A stretch of 64,000 nt of DNA, from NCBI RefSeq assembly GCF_022565475.1, contig NZ_JAIUMR010000009.1, forward strand, positions 62,001 to 126,000. Direction: 5' to 3'. Position numbers and translations under genes: made by a program. Position 1 is the stretch's first letter. Each line of letters opens with the position of its first letter. The notes under the pieces were generated by a model. It made no database searches, had not been told where the DNA came from, and worked only from the letters and a program-made list of their open reading frames with translations. This document shows positions 7,055 through 15,209 of this stretch, piece after piece. Source of the DNA: Aliidiomarina sp. GTDB taxonomy: Bacteria; Pseudomonadota; Gammaproteobacteria; Enterobacterales; Alteromonadaceae.

Positions 7055-10000
7055 GATCGAACAATTGAGTGCGCCGCTGGCAGCCTTTGCTATGCGCCGT
7101 CCGGTGACCGTATGCATGATCTTTCTTAGCTTGCTGTTGCTTGGACTGGTTTCTAGCCGCTTGTTACCTTTAGAAAAATTTCCTGGAATCGACATTCCAC
7201 AAATCATGGTGCAAGTGCCCTACCCGGGAGCCACACCCGCTGAAGTCGAACGGCTGATCACGCGGCCACTCGAAGAAGCGCTGGCAACCATGTCTGGCAT
7301 TCAGGAAATGAATTCGTTCTCGAATGCGGAAGGCGCAAACGTCAACCTTATGTTTCAGTGGAAAGACAATATTTCTGCACGCAGCATGGAAGCACGGGAA
7401 CGCATCGAAAGTATGCGCCATCTGCTACCTGCGGATGTGGAGCGGGTGTTTATTTATCAGTTCAACACCGATGATATGCCGGTGTTACAGCTACGGATCT
7501 CGAGTCGCCAAGACCTTTCCTTAGCCTATGACCTGATTAATCGCCAGCTCAAGCAGCCTCTCGAGCGCCTTGAAGGTGTCTCGCGCGTCGCCTTGTACGG
7601 CGTTGACCAACGTGAAATTGTTATTCGCCTCAATCCGGAGCGGCTGACGGCTGCAAACCTGTCTACTAGCCAGGTCACACAAGTCCTCAATCGCGCTAAT
7701 TTCACCATGAGCGCCGGCTATCTTGAATCTGATCTCGAACGCATCTTGGTCAAACCTGCAGGTGAGTTCCGCAATCTCGATGACATCCGCAGCTTGCCAA
7801 TTACTCCGTTTATCACCGTGGGCGATATTGCAGACGTCAATTATGAATTGCCACGCCGCTTAGCCGGACGCCATTTTAATCAAACCTACGCAATTGGCAT
7901 CGACATTTTTAAAGAGTCGAGTGCCAACTTGGTTGATGTTGCTCGTCTTGCCAGCGCCGTCATTGCCGACGCTCAAACCAGTTCATCGTTTCAAGGTATT
8001 GACCTAATGGTCATGGACAACACGGCCGAAAGCGTCACCACGTCGCTGCGCGACCTTCTACTGGCTGGTGGTATCGGTGCCATGTTATCGATCATCGTCT
8101 TATACTTATTCCTGCGCGACTGGCGGACAACCTTGATCATTGTCTTGTCTGTGCCGATCGCGATTTGCCTGACCCTCGGCGTCATGTATTTGCTCGGCTA
8201 TAGCCTAAATATCCTATCCATGATGGGACTGATGCTGGCGGTCGGTATGTTGATCGACAATGCGGTGGTGGTTAGCGAAAGCATAAAGCATGAACAACAA
8301 GACGAACAGCGAGCAGGTCGCACCCCCGACCGCACCACGGTGCTAACCGGTAGTGCTCGCGTTTCCTTAGCGATTATCGCCGGTACACTGACAACCGCGA
8401 TTGTGTTTATGCCCAATCTGTTTGGCCAGCAACACGAAATCACCATTTTCTTGGAACACGTTGCGATTGCAATTTGCATCTCCTTACTTGCGTCTTTGCT
8501 TATTGCACAAACCTTAATCCCACTTCTAATTAGCAAATTAAAGCCAGCTGAACTCCCGGCGCAACAGCGCCAAAGTCGTCTCAAAAACGGCTACTTAAAG
8601 AGCTTACGCTGGTCCCACCGGCATCCGAAAAGCACGACGTTTATTATGCTCGCCTTGTTAGCGAGTACTGCAATTCCGTTCGCCAACGTTGGTTCGAATC
8701 AAACCCAAACCGCTTATAACAATCGGCTGTTTATTAATTACAACATTACTGGCCAATATACCCTTGAGGAAGTGGAGCAAGAAGTGAGTCGTCTGGAAGC
8801 CTATTTATACGCGTTCAAAGATGACTTCGAAATCGACCATGTGTATAGCTACTTCACACCTGGATACGCTAATTCGGTGCTTCTATTAAAAGAAGAACGA
8901 ACGCTTTCAGTCGCAGAAATACAGCGCCGCGTGCGCGAAAATATGCCGCCATTAGCACGCAGTAAACCGGTATTCGGCTTCCAAGGCGGTGCCCGTGACG
9001 GTGTCCAGATTACCTTGCAAGGGAGCTCGACGACCCAGCTTGAGACCCTAGCCAATGAGCTGATTCCAATTCTCGGGCGCATCGAAGGCCTGACCGACGT
9101 TCAAACTGACACCGGCAATGCCCAAGAGGAACTGCGCATCCGGATTAATCGTGAACAAGCGCAGCGCTTTGGTTTGAATACGCAGGAAGTCGCCGAACAA
9201 ATTGCGGTAGCACTGCGTGGCCGAAACTTGCGCTCGTTCCGTCATCATCCGACGGGTGATGTGCGCATTCGCTTAACCTATCCGGAGTTGGTTTCTTTGT
9301 CGCTTGCTGAGTTGGAAAATCTGGTAATTGCCCGTCATGACCAAGCGTTGATCACCTTAATGCAAGTCGCGGAAATTGAGCAAATTCCACAACTCGGCAC
9401 GGTGCGTCGTTTTGATCGGCAAACCGCGATTCGAATTAGCGCCAATCTCGATGGTTTATCCATTCCTGATGCGCGCACCGCAATTCAAGGGGTGATGGCG
9501 AACATTCATCTGCCCGACGGCTATCGTTGGTCGTTGGACGGCGGCTTCCGCACGCAACAGGAGCAAAATTCGATCATGATGATCAATATGCTCTTAGCTG
9601 TCGCTTTAGTGTATATGGTCATGGCGGCGCTATTTGAGTCCTTACTGCTCCCCTCGGCCGTCATTGGTTCACTGCTACTGGCACTGACCGGTGTGTTCTG
9701 GGGACTGGCAATTACCGGCTCACAAATTGAGATTATGGCCCTTATCGGCATGCTGATTCTAATGGGAATCGTGGTGAATAATGGCATTGTCTTAGTCGAC
9801 GCCATTAATCAACAACGCGACTCGGGCATGGCCTTGGAAAACGCTATTATTGAAGCTGCTTCACGTCGTGTTCGGCCGATTCTAATGACCGTGGCCACCA
9901 CCATTTTGGGCATGCTGCCACTGGCGCTCGGTGACACCCAAATCGGTGGCGATGGCCCGCCCTACACGCCCATGGCGATTACGATTATCTCTGGCTTGTT

Positions 10001-10136
10001 GTTCAGTACCATCACGAGTTTATACTTCGTGCCCCACGCGTATACTCGCCTTCTTGCATGGCGTGCGCATTGGGCCAAGGTTTGGCATACTAGCGGCGCG
10101 TTGACTTGGCGGCGGGAGCAAAAATGCCAGCATTAA
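7047..10136 (+). CDS. RND efflux permease 2 (HAE1/AcrB-like family)
   Basis: A second AcrB-like permease, 1029 aa, translationally coupled to the first (8-nt overlap; GGAGGT precedes the ATG). It repeats the family pattern: N-terminal helix after AMRRPVTVCM, porter motif YPGATPAEVERLI, and TM4 GMLIDNAVVVSESI, which also has Asp-Asn rather than Asp-Asp. The second half ends with the MGIVVNNGIVLVDAI and RRVRPILMT motifs. Two different permeases behind one adaptor suggests a heteromultimeric pump of the MdtBC type. Substrates cannot be read from sequence; drugs, bile-like amphiphiles or membrane lipids are all possible. Confidence 0.9.
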   Translation: MTKIEQLSAPLAAFAMRRPVTVCMIFLSLLLLGLVSSRLLPLEKFPGIDIPQIMVQVPYPGATPAEVERLITRPLEEALATMSGIQEMNSFSNAEGANVNLMFQWKDNISARSMEARERIESMRHLLPADVERVFIYQFNTDDMPVLQLRISSRQDLSLAYDLINRQLKQPLERLEGVSRVALYGVDQREIVIRLNPERLTAANLSTSQVTQVLNRANFTMSAGYLESDLERILVKPAGEFRNLDDIRSLPITPFITVGDIADVNYELPRRLAGRHFNQTYAIGIDIFKESSANLVDVARLASAVIADAQTSSSFQGIDLMVMDNTAESVTTSLRDLLLAGGIGAMLSIIVLYLFLRDWRTTLIIVLSVPIAICLTLGVMYLLGYSLNILSMMGLMLAVGMLIDNAVVVSESIKHEQQDEQRAGRTPDRTTVLTGSARVSLAIIAGTLTTAIVFMPNLFGQQHEITIFLEHVAIAICISLLASLLIAQTLIPLLISKLKPAELPAQQRQSRLKNGYLKSLRWSHRHPKSTTFIMLALLASTAIPFANVGSNQTQTAYNNRLFINYNITGQYTLEEVEQEVSRLEAYLYAFKDDFEIDHVYSYFTPGYANSVLLLKEERTLSVAEIQRRVRENMPPLARSKPVFGFQGGARDGVQITLQGSSTTQLETLANELIPILGRIEGLTDVQTDTGNAQEELRIRINREQAQRFGLNTQEVAEQIAVALRGRNLRSFRHHPTGDVRIRLTYPELVSLSLAELENLVIARHDQALITLMQVAEIEQIPQLGTVRRFDRQTAIRISANLDGLSIPDARTAIQGVMANIHLPDGYRWSLDGGFRTQQEQNSIMMINMLLAVALVYMVMAALFESLLLPSAVIGSLLLALTGVFWGLAITGSQIEIMALIGMLILMGIVVNNGIVLVDAINQQRDSGMALENAIIEAASRRVRPILMTVATTILGMLPLALGDTQIGGDGPPYTPMAITIISGLLFSTITSLYFVPHAYTRLLAWRAHWAKVWHTSGALTWRREQKCQH

Positions 10137-10978
10137 TTTTAATTACGATCGTATGGGCCTTTAGTTTTTCACTGATTGGCGAGTTTTTAAGCCGCGATGT
10201 AGACGCCTACATCGCGGTCTTTATCCGCATGATTTTTGCCTTAGCACTGCTGTTACCCTTTTTGAACATTGGCCATTTACAACGCCGTCAGCGACTGCAA
10301 CTGATGGCAATTGGCGGCGTCCAAATTGGTCTCATGTATCTGCTGCTCTATCATGCTTTCTTGTATCTCAGCGTGGCTGAGGTTTTGCTGTTCACTATTT
10401 TTACGCCGTTATATATCACACTTATTGACGAGCGCATTCTGAATCGCAAGGCCTTACCAAAAGTCTGGTGGCTGGCAGCCCTGTTGTCGGTGATTGGTGC
10501 AGGGGTCATTCGTTACCAAGGTTTAAGTTCCGACTTCCTCATTGGCTTCCTACTCCTTCAAGGCGCTAATCTGTGCTTTGCGCTTGGTCAAGTCGCCTAT
10601 AGACGCTTACCGCTCGGTTCCGATCGCGAGCAAGTCAAGGTCTACGGCTTGTTTTTCCTCGGTGCCACCTTAGTGTCAGGGCTCGGCATGTTGCTATTCG
10701 CTGATTTCACTCGCCTACCCACCACATGGGTGCACTGGAGCGTGCTTGTCTGGCTTGGATTCGGTGCCTCAGGAGTCGGCTATTTAATCTGGAGCATCGC
10801 CTCGAAAAAAGTCAACGTGGGTCAACTTGCAACCATGAATAACGCCTTAATTCCTGCCGGGCTGTTAGTCAATTTCCTGCTTTGGGGGCAAAACGTCAAC
10901 TGGGCCACGTTAGCGTTAGGAGCTGTGATTATCTTTAGCGCTGTGTGGCTCGCCAGTTCCGTCCGGCGTTTACCCTAG
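10124..10978 (+). CDS. EamA-family transporter
   Basis: Inner-membrane protein of 284 aa with about ten hydrophobic helices arranged as two five-helix EamA/DMT repeats (first from LILITIVWAFSFSLIGEFLS, second from about residue 145). Family members export amino acids, metabolites or drugs. The start at 10124 has GGGAG seven bases upstream and overlaps the end of the second RND permease by 13 nt; an upstream in-frame TTG at 10106 is less likely. Overlap with the efflux genes and the terminator just downstream make it the last gene of that operon. The substrate is unknown. Confidence 0.82.
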   Translation: MPALILITIVWAFSFSLIGEFLSRDVDAYIAVFIRMIFALALLLPFLNIGHLQRRQRLQLMAIGGVQIGLMYLLLYHAFLYLSVAEVLLFTIFTPLYITLIDERILNRKALPKVWWLAALLSVIGAGVIRYQGLSSDFLIGFLLLQGANLCFALGQVAYRRLPLGSDREQVKVYGLFFLGATLVSGLGMLLFADFTRLPTTWVHWSVLVWLGFGASGVGYLIWSIASKKVNVGQLATMNNALIPAGLLVNFLLWGQNVNWATLALGAVIIFSAVWLASSVRRLP

Positions 10979-11045
10979 TTTACGTTTTAGGACTTGATTT
11001 TTTCGCACAAAAGCGCCATATATAGAGTAATAGCAACGCAAAACG

Positions 11046-11076
11046 AAACCGCCTGTCTTGTGCAGGCGGTTTTTTA
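11046..11076 (+). terminator. Rho-independent terminator of the RND-EamA operon
   Basis: AAACCGCCTG and CAGGCGGTTT form a 10-bp stem around a 7-nt loop, followed by a T run. It separates the efflux operon from rnk. Confidence 0.92.
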
Positions 11077-11104
11077 TTCTGAATTCTGATGAATGCATAA
11101 CGTT

Positions 11105-11126
11105 AAAACAGGTCTATTCCTGTTTT
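11105..11126 (+). promoter_or_regulatory. Perfect 8-bp dyad in the rnk leader
   Basis: AAAACAGG at 11105-11112 and CCTGTTTT at 11119-11126 form perfect arms around a 6-nt spacer, ending 19 nt before the rnk start. It may be a protein operator or a leader hairpin that partly terminates, since the right arm ends in TTTT. I cannot decide between these. Confidence 0.5.
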
Positions 11127-11145
11127 CTGTGATGGAGAAAATAAA

Positions 11146-11562
11146 GTGACCGAGCCAATTAAACAGCCTGAGCTCATTATGTCCGAACTCGATGTTCTAC
11201 GGATCGAGAAATTGATTGAGAAAACACCGGGATTGAGTAAGCAAGTTGCTCACCTCGAAAGTGAGCTGGCGCGCGCGAAACTCGTTAAGCCACAAGAGAT
11301 TCCAGCCGATATCGTGACCATGAACTCGCGCGTTCGTTTTCGGATTACCGAGAGTGGCAAAGAATTTGAAAAAACGTTAGTTTACCCAGCCGATCTGGCA
11401 AAAACTGAGGACGCAATCTCAATTTTTGCGCCCATTGGCAGCGCACTTATCGGTGTTCGTGTCGGTGAAACCATCGAATGGCCGATGCAAACCGGCGCAG
11501 CACACGTCGAAGTGGTTGAGATCGTCTATCAACCCGAGCGCGAAGGCGATTACGTCAGTTAA
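11146..11562 (+). CDS. rnk: Rnk-type regulator (GreA/GreB C-terminal domain)
   Basis: A 138-aa protein with a short helical N-terminus (residues about 15-50, ending in a small coiled coil) and a GreA/B-type C-terminal domain from about 55 (VTMNSRVRFRITESG through IGVRVGETIEWPM). This is the architecture of Rnk, which binds RNA polymerase at the secondary channel region and was named for effects on nucleoside diphosphate kinase. Its N-terminal coiled coil is much shorter than in GreA or GreB, so cleavage-factor activity is not expected. The start is GTG with GGAG eight or nine bases upstream. It is monocistronic, between a terminator and a convergent gene. Confidence 0.85.
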   Translation: MTEPIKQPELIMSELDVLRIEKLIEKTPGLSKQVAHLESELARAKLVKPQEIPADIVTMNSRVRFRITESGKEFEKTLVYPADLAKTEDAISIFAPIGSALIGVRVGETIEWPMQTGAAHVEVVEIVYQPEREGDYVS

Positions 11563-11595
11563 TCATCGCACCATATTTAACCTGCGCAAATCCCG

Positions 11596-11620
11596 CGTGA
11601 CGGCGTTACAAACCGTCACG
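11596..11620. other. Hairpin at the convergent rnk/orphan gene junction
   Basis: CGTGACGG (11596-11603) and CCGTCACG (11613-11620) form a perfect 8-bp stem with a 9-nt loop overlapping the last codons of the minus-strand gene. There is no T tract on either side, so it is not a canonical terminator, but it sits where both transcripts must end. Confidence 0.5.
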
Positions 11621-13393
11621 TAGGACGCGGAACTGGCGCTGCTGACTCGCCGCAAGTTCCGCATAAAAGTCATCAAGCACGGTCTGATAGACCATCATCA
11701 TAGCCGCAACCGTCGCCTCCTCTTCTGCAGCCAATGCCGCCATAAGTTCCGCTTTCATTGCGTCTCGGTTCAGCCGTTCATCGCCACGCGTGATGGCGTA
11801 ATCCGTTCCCAACCAAGCTGAAATCATAATCGCGGGTGTACAGACCACCGCCCATGGGCCACAAATTGCTCCGGCACCACCGGCGCTCAGTGCGCCTGCG
11901 CGCGCCGCACCGCGAGTAAACAAAGCCGTGATTGCCCGACGCATACCGCCGCGCGCAACAGCGCGGCTGCCGACAGCGGTGGCAACGCGAGCGAGCAACG
12001 CGGAACCCGCGCCGAGTCCCACCCACGAGCGTTCGAAAGGAACCGATACATTCAGTGCACTATCAGGAAGCTGCAGACATTGGGTCTGCGTTGAAAGGCT
12101 GCTGAGTAAGCGTTGGTAATACTGACTGCGCGCGCTTAAGTCATCGAGCAGGCCATGACTCAACCGTTCGTGAGCCTGCTCCAACGCAGGTTGCAGGGGC
12201 TGCGCAACAAAATTCGTCATTTGTGTAGCCATGAACTCAGAAAAATCAGTCCGCGTGACCGTACTGCCGAGAAAATATGCTAGTTGCGCATACTGCCCGA
12301 CCAAACTGAAATTCCAATCCAAAAACGCATCAACGCCAATTTCAGCCTGAGCAAACGCCAGTCCAACCTGAGCCTCGACCTGTTGGCGCAAACGCTGCTC
12401 AGCGAGTTGTTGACTCGCCGATAATTCACGTTCGAGTGTCATCTCAACGTGGGCGAGTTCATCTTCGCGCACTTGTCGGCCGCCAGCGCCTGCACAGGGA
12501 TCGAACAGTGCTGCATGCTCTTCGTTCGTTTCCAGTGCGTCAGATGCCACTTGCTCAGGGAGACGCGAGAGCACAAAATAAAGCACCACTAAGACCAGCA
12601 TTGTTCCCCAAACACTCCGGCGCAGCAGTCGTTTGCTGGTCGCATCCAAGCCCCCCAAGCGCGCTTGTAAAACAAAACTTAGGATCCCTAGCACAACAAG
12701 TTGCAGGACACCGAGCTTCGTCGCGTTCATCACTAAAATTGCAAACCAAGCGGTCAATTTCAGACCCACAGGCAATTGAACATCGCTGGCCTGCTGCAGG
12801 AAATACCATTGCACATCCTGCACCACACCAGTGACTGCTAACAACCATGCAAATACAGGAACTGGCGCTTGCTCAATGGTGTACAGTTGCCAAGATTGGC
12901 TGATGACCTCACTCAGCTGTAAATGCCGCGCATCCGGCACTTCAAGCCAAAACAATTGCACCACGGCTAAGGCGACGACCATCAGCACGAGATTGAGCCA
13001 GGCACTAATTCGCAACACCACTAAATCATGAAATTGCACATGGGTTTCGCTGGCAAATCCACGATGAACAACGCCCCTGATCAGCATTAATGTGCCGATT
13101 CCTGCACTCAACACCCACCATTCAAGCCAGTGTAAATGCGCCGCAAGCAAAAGCACCAGAACGCCAGTCAACAGCGCTAAGATCACGTAAACCACACGTA
13201 GAAATACGCTGTCCCATAGCCAACGTCGAATTCTGCCCGCACTCGCATAGACAAAGGCTAAAAAGGCTTGGCGCCGCAGCATGCGAACGGCATCGAGGTA
13301 AAAGAAGATCGTCAAGGTGACGGCCAGCAAGAACAGCAACCATGCCAGCTCAGGGAGCTGAATCAACCAGTAATAGAGTGGTGTTGTCGACAC
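11606..13393 (-). CDS. Large orphan inner-membrane protein
   Basis: A 595-aa protein whose function I do not recognise. The first 275 residues hold about seven hydrophobic helices. A soluble, Glu/Gln-rich, probably helical region (about 290-440) follows. The C-terminal third contains a Gly/Ala-rich hydrophobic segment (SAGGAGAICGPWAVVCTPAI) and then a Glu/Ala-rich tail after LNRDAMKAELM. I have a vague memory of similar uncharacterised proteins in Shewanella and Vibrio, but no named domain. The gene is alone on its strand, with rnk convergent and the PadR gene divergent. Codon use looks like that of its neighbours. Confidence 0.75.
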   Translation of the reverse strand: MSTTPLYYWLIQLPELAWLLFLLAVTLTIFFYLDAVRMLRRQAFLAFVYASAGRIRRWLWDSVFLRVVYVILALLTGVLVLLLAAHLHWLEWWVLSAGIGTLMLIRGVVHRGFASETHVQFHDLVVLRISAWLNLVLMVVALAVVQLFWLEVPDARHLQLSEVISQSWQLYTIEQAPVPVFAWLLAVTGVVQDVQWYFLQQASDVQLPVGLKLTAWFAILVMNATKLGVLQLVVLGILSFVLQARLGGLDATSKRLLRRSVWGTMLVLVVLYFVLSRLPEQVASDALETNEEHAALFDPCAGAGGRQVREDELAHVEMTLERELSASQQLAEQRLRQQVEAQVGLAFAQAEIGVDAFLDWNFSLVGQYAQLAYFLGSTVTRTDFSEFMATQMTNFVAQPLQPALEQAHERLSHGLLDDLSARSQYYQRLLSSLSTQTQCLQLPDSALNVSVPFERSWVGLGAGSALLARVATAVGSRAVARGGMRRAITALFTRGAARAGALSAGGAGAICGPWAVVCTPAIMISAWLGTDYAITRGDERLNRDAMKAELMAALAAEEEATVAAMMMVYQTVLDDFYAELAASQQRQFRVLRDGL

Positions 13394-13491
13394 AAAGAAG
13401 TACCTTTTACGTCCGCTTACCGTATGAGTCTACCTGATTGCGCTGACCAATGATGAAAAAAACAGCAAAATTTAAACTTGATTAAATAAGG

Positions 13492-13504
13492 TTTACTATG
13501 TAAA
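13492..13504. promoter_or_regulatory. Candidate PadR operator
   Basis: TTTAC-TAT-GTAAA is a perfect 5-bp-arm dyad ending nine bases before the padR start, in an AT-rich divergent region. PadR proteins commonly autorepress by binding short dyads at their own promoter. No expression or binding data support this site. Confidence 0.45.
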
Positions 13505-13512
13505 GTTAAAAA

Positions 13513-13854
13513 ATGAAAACTGATAATGAACAAATTCTCAAAGGACTTTTGGACACGCTGGTCTTGAATGTCCTCACCCAAGGTGAAAACTACGGTTTTG
13601 GTATTCGCGAAGCATTGCACCAACAACTTGGTGCGGATGCGGACGTCGTCAAAGAGGCGACACTTTATCCCCTGCTGCATCGTTTAGAACGACGTGAACT
13701 CTTAATTTCCTACCGCCAGCCGGGTGAGCGCGGTACGCCGCGGAAATATTACAAAATTACCGATCTCGGGCGCAGTTACCTGCGCACAAAAACAGCAGAA
13801 TGGCGCAAGGTAGCAAGCTTGCTTGAGCGTACCATTTTCATTAACAAGGACTAA
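13513..13854 (+). CDS. PadR-family transcriptional regulator
   Basis: A 113-aa winged-helix repressor of the small (PadR-s2) type. LLDTLVLNVLTQGENYGFGIREAL is the recognition region, EATLYPLLHRLERRELL follows it, and RKYYKITDLGRSYL is the wing. Its C-terminal dimerisation helix is short, as usual for this class. It ends 3 nt before the next gene, whose HAAS domain is the standard partner of such PadR proteins. The pair probably senses an envelope condition, but the ligand is unknown. A dyad at its own promoter suggests autoregulation. Confidence 0.88.
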   Translation: MKTDNEQILKGLLDTLVLNVLTQGENYGFGIREALHQQLGADADVVKEATLYPLLHRLERRELLISYRQPGERGTPRKYYKITDLGRSYLRTKTAEWRKVASLLERTIFINKD

Positions 13855-13857
13855 TTT

Positions 13858-14814
13858 ATGCGCATATTTAGCGTCACTCGACTTTTTTCACCGCAATTCC
13901 CACCAGAATTAGCTACTGACATCCCAGTTATTGATGCCTACCTGCAGCAAATTGAACAGGAATTGCCAGGCCGCAAAGCCTTGCGCTGCCAAATGCTCGA
14001 AGAAGTTCGCGACCATTTGCTTGAGCACCATTCGCAGTTAGTCGCGAGTGGCGACAGTAGCGACCGTGCAGCTGAACAGGTGACGACACAGTTTGGTGAT
14101 CCGACTCAGTATGGGCGCGCGCTGCGACGCGACAAGTTCATCAAATTTGCCAAAATATTCAGTATCGGCACCCTCGCTTTTATCGTTTTAACCTTGTTGA
14201 TTGGTTGGGCGAATCCACCAGCCGCAAACTACGAAGGCATAACGCCAGACTTCTGGACACGTCACCTCGTGCCGATGCTCAATGCGCCGGTATTTGCTTT
14301 TCTGATGAGTTACACCATGACCTTTGTCGCGGTCAAAGCCAAACCAGACGTGCGCGCTGATTTGTGCGTGTACATGGATCGAAAAAAGAAATATGCCGGG
14401 ACGTACGTGATCCTCTACATGTCCACTCTCGGGGTGATCGGGTTTCTCGGACTTTTCAACATTGGCATGCTCCGCAGTTTCCACCCACTCGTAGCGATTG
14501 CTTTCGTCATCGCTTCCCTGCTCACGGTTTACTGGTCACGTATCACTTGGAACAGCTACGATCTCAAAGACGACACACTTAGAGTAAAAACAGTCTTTCG
14601 TGAAACGCAGATCCCGATTGCGCAAATCCTATCGATCAAAGTAAAACGATACTGGAATGACCGTCTCAATATTTTAGACAGCCGCTCATTAGTAATTCAA
14701 TGGCGCAACAACACCGGCAACGTCCAACGTATACAGCTGCCCTTGAATGACAGCATGCACAATGCCGATCGTTTACAAGCAAAACTCTATGCTGCACTCG
14801 AACATCCGCAATAA
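13858..14814 (+). CDS. HAAS-domain membrane protein, partner of PadR
   Basis: A 318-aa protein. Residues about 20-95 form a HAAS-type helical domain (DAYLQQIEQELPG ... LEEVRDHLLEH ... FGDPTQYGRAL). Four hydrophobic helices follow at about 100-225 (FSIGTLAFIVLTLLIG; FAFLMSYTMTFVAV; GTYVILYMSTLGVIGFLGLF; LVAIAFVIASLLTVYW). The C-terminal 90 residues are a beta-rich domain beginning LKDDTLRVKTVFRETQIPI that resembles bacterial PH-like domains. HAAS proteins are encoded with PadR regulators and are thought to signal from the membrane; the exact output here is unknown. Confidence 0.75.
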   Translation: MRIFSVTRLFSPQFPPELATDIPVIDAYLQQIEQELPGRKALRCQMLEEVRDHLLEHHSQLVASGDSSDRAAEQVTTQFGDPTQYGRALRRDKFIKFAKIFSIGTLAFIVLTLLIGWANPPAANYEGITPDFWTRHLVPMLNAPVFAFLMSYTMTFVAVKAKPDVRADLCVYMDRKKKYAGTYVILYMSTLGVIGFLGLFNIGMLRSFHPLVAIAFVIASLLTVYWSRITWNSYDLKDDTLRVKTVFRETQIPIAQILSIKVKRYWNDRLNILDSRSLVIQWRNNTGNVQRIQLPLNDSMHNADRLQAKLYAALEHPQ

Positions 14815-14875
14815 AACTCGTGCGACCCATTAATCGATTTCATGTGAATAATCTCCAAAAAAAGCTTATACGGTA

Positions 14876-14881
14876 TATAAT
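14876..14881 (+). promoter_or_regulatory. -10 box for the 36-aa membrane protein
   Basis: A perfect TATAAT at 14876-14881; the -35 region 17-18 bp upstream is poor. Transcription would begin near 14888. From that base GTCTG (14888-14892) can pair with CAGAC (14907-14911), so the transcript would carry a stem-loop at its very 5' end. An alternative stem TGGGCG/CGCCCA (14883-14888 with 14903-14908) would need an earlier start. Confidence 0.6.
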
Positions 14882-14959
14882 ATGGGCGTCTGAAGATTGA
14901 AGCGCCCAGACACCAATTCCTGCTTCAAGTTAATTATATTATTGACTAAGGAGTCAGCC

Positions 14960-15070
14960 ATGATCGAAGAAATCCGCAAAAACCTACTTGTTAACGTTAT
15001 CGTGCCAGGCATTTTAACTGTAGCAGGAATCTTGGTTGGGTCGGCCTATCTCTACATGTATGTGCTGTAG
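14960..15070 (+). CDS. 36-residue single-pass membrane protein
   Basis: A short ORF with strong translation signals: AAGGAG eight bases before ATG, a TATAAT box upstream and a strong terminator downstream. The peptide starts MIEEIRKNLL, then has one hydrophobic helix (about residues 10-35, including VIVPGILTVAGILVGSAYLY) and ends in VL. The charged N-terminus and single helix suggest an inner-membrane microprotein. I do not recognise the family, and no function can be given. It is transcriptionally isolated, between the PadR-HAAS pair and a convergent thiolase. Confidence 0.75.
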   Translation: MIEEIRKNLLVNVIVPGILTVAGILVGSAYLYMYVL

Positions 15071-15140
15071 GTCTCGGCGCTGTCGTTAACCCAGGATTCG
15101 CGACCTGTTGGTTAATGTGTCAAACCAAATCAAACCCATA

Positions 15141-15182
15141 AAAAAATCCCCGTAGCCTCCCAACCGGCGACGGGGATTTTTT
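15141..15182. terminator. Bidirectional terminator
   Basis: A run of A precedes AATCCCCGT, which pairs with ACGGGGATT, followed by a run of T. It can end the small membrane protein transcript on plus and the thiolase transcript on minus. Confidence 0.9.
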
Positions 15183-15209
15183 CTCTGCGCTGTCTTTGCT
15201 TTAATGCGC

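Noticed and set aside
8198-8584. 128-codon minus-strand open frame inside RND permease 2
   Set aside because: Antisense shadow of a GC-biased membrane-protein gene; no ribosome binding site and Arg/Ser-rich translation.
12436-12834. 132-codon plus-strand open frame inside the orphan membrane protein gene
   Set aside because: Antisense shadow; the minus-strand frame has a continuous, convincing membrane-protein pattern.
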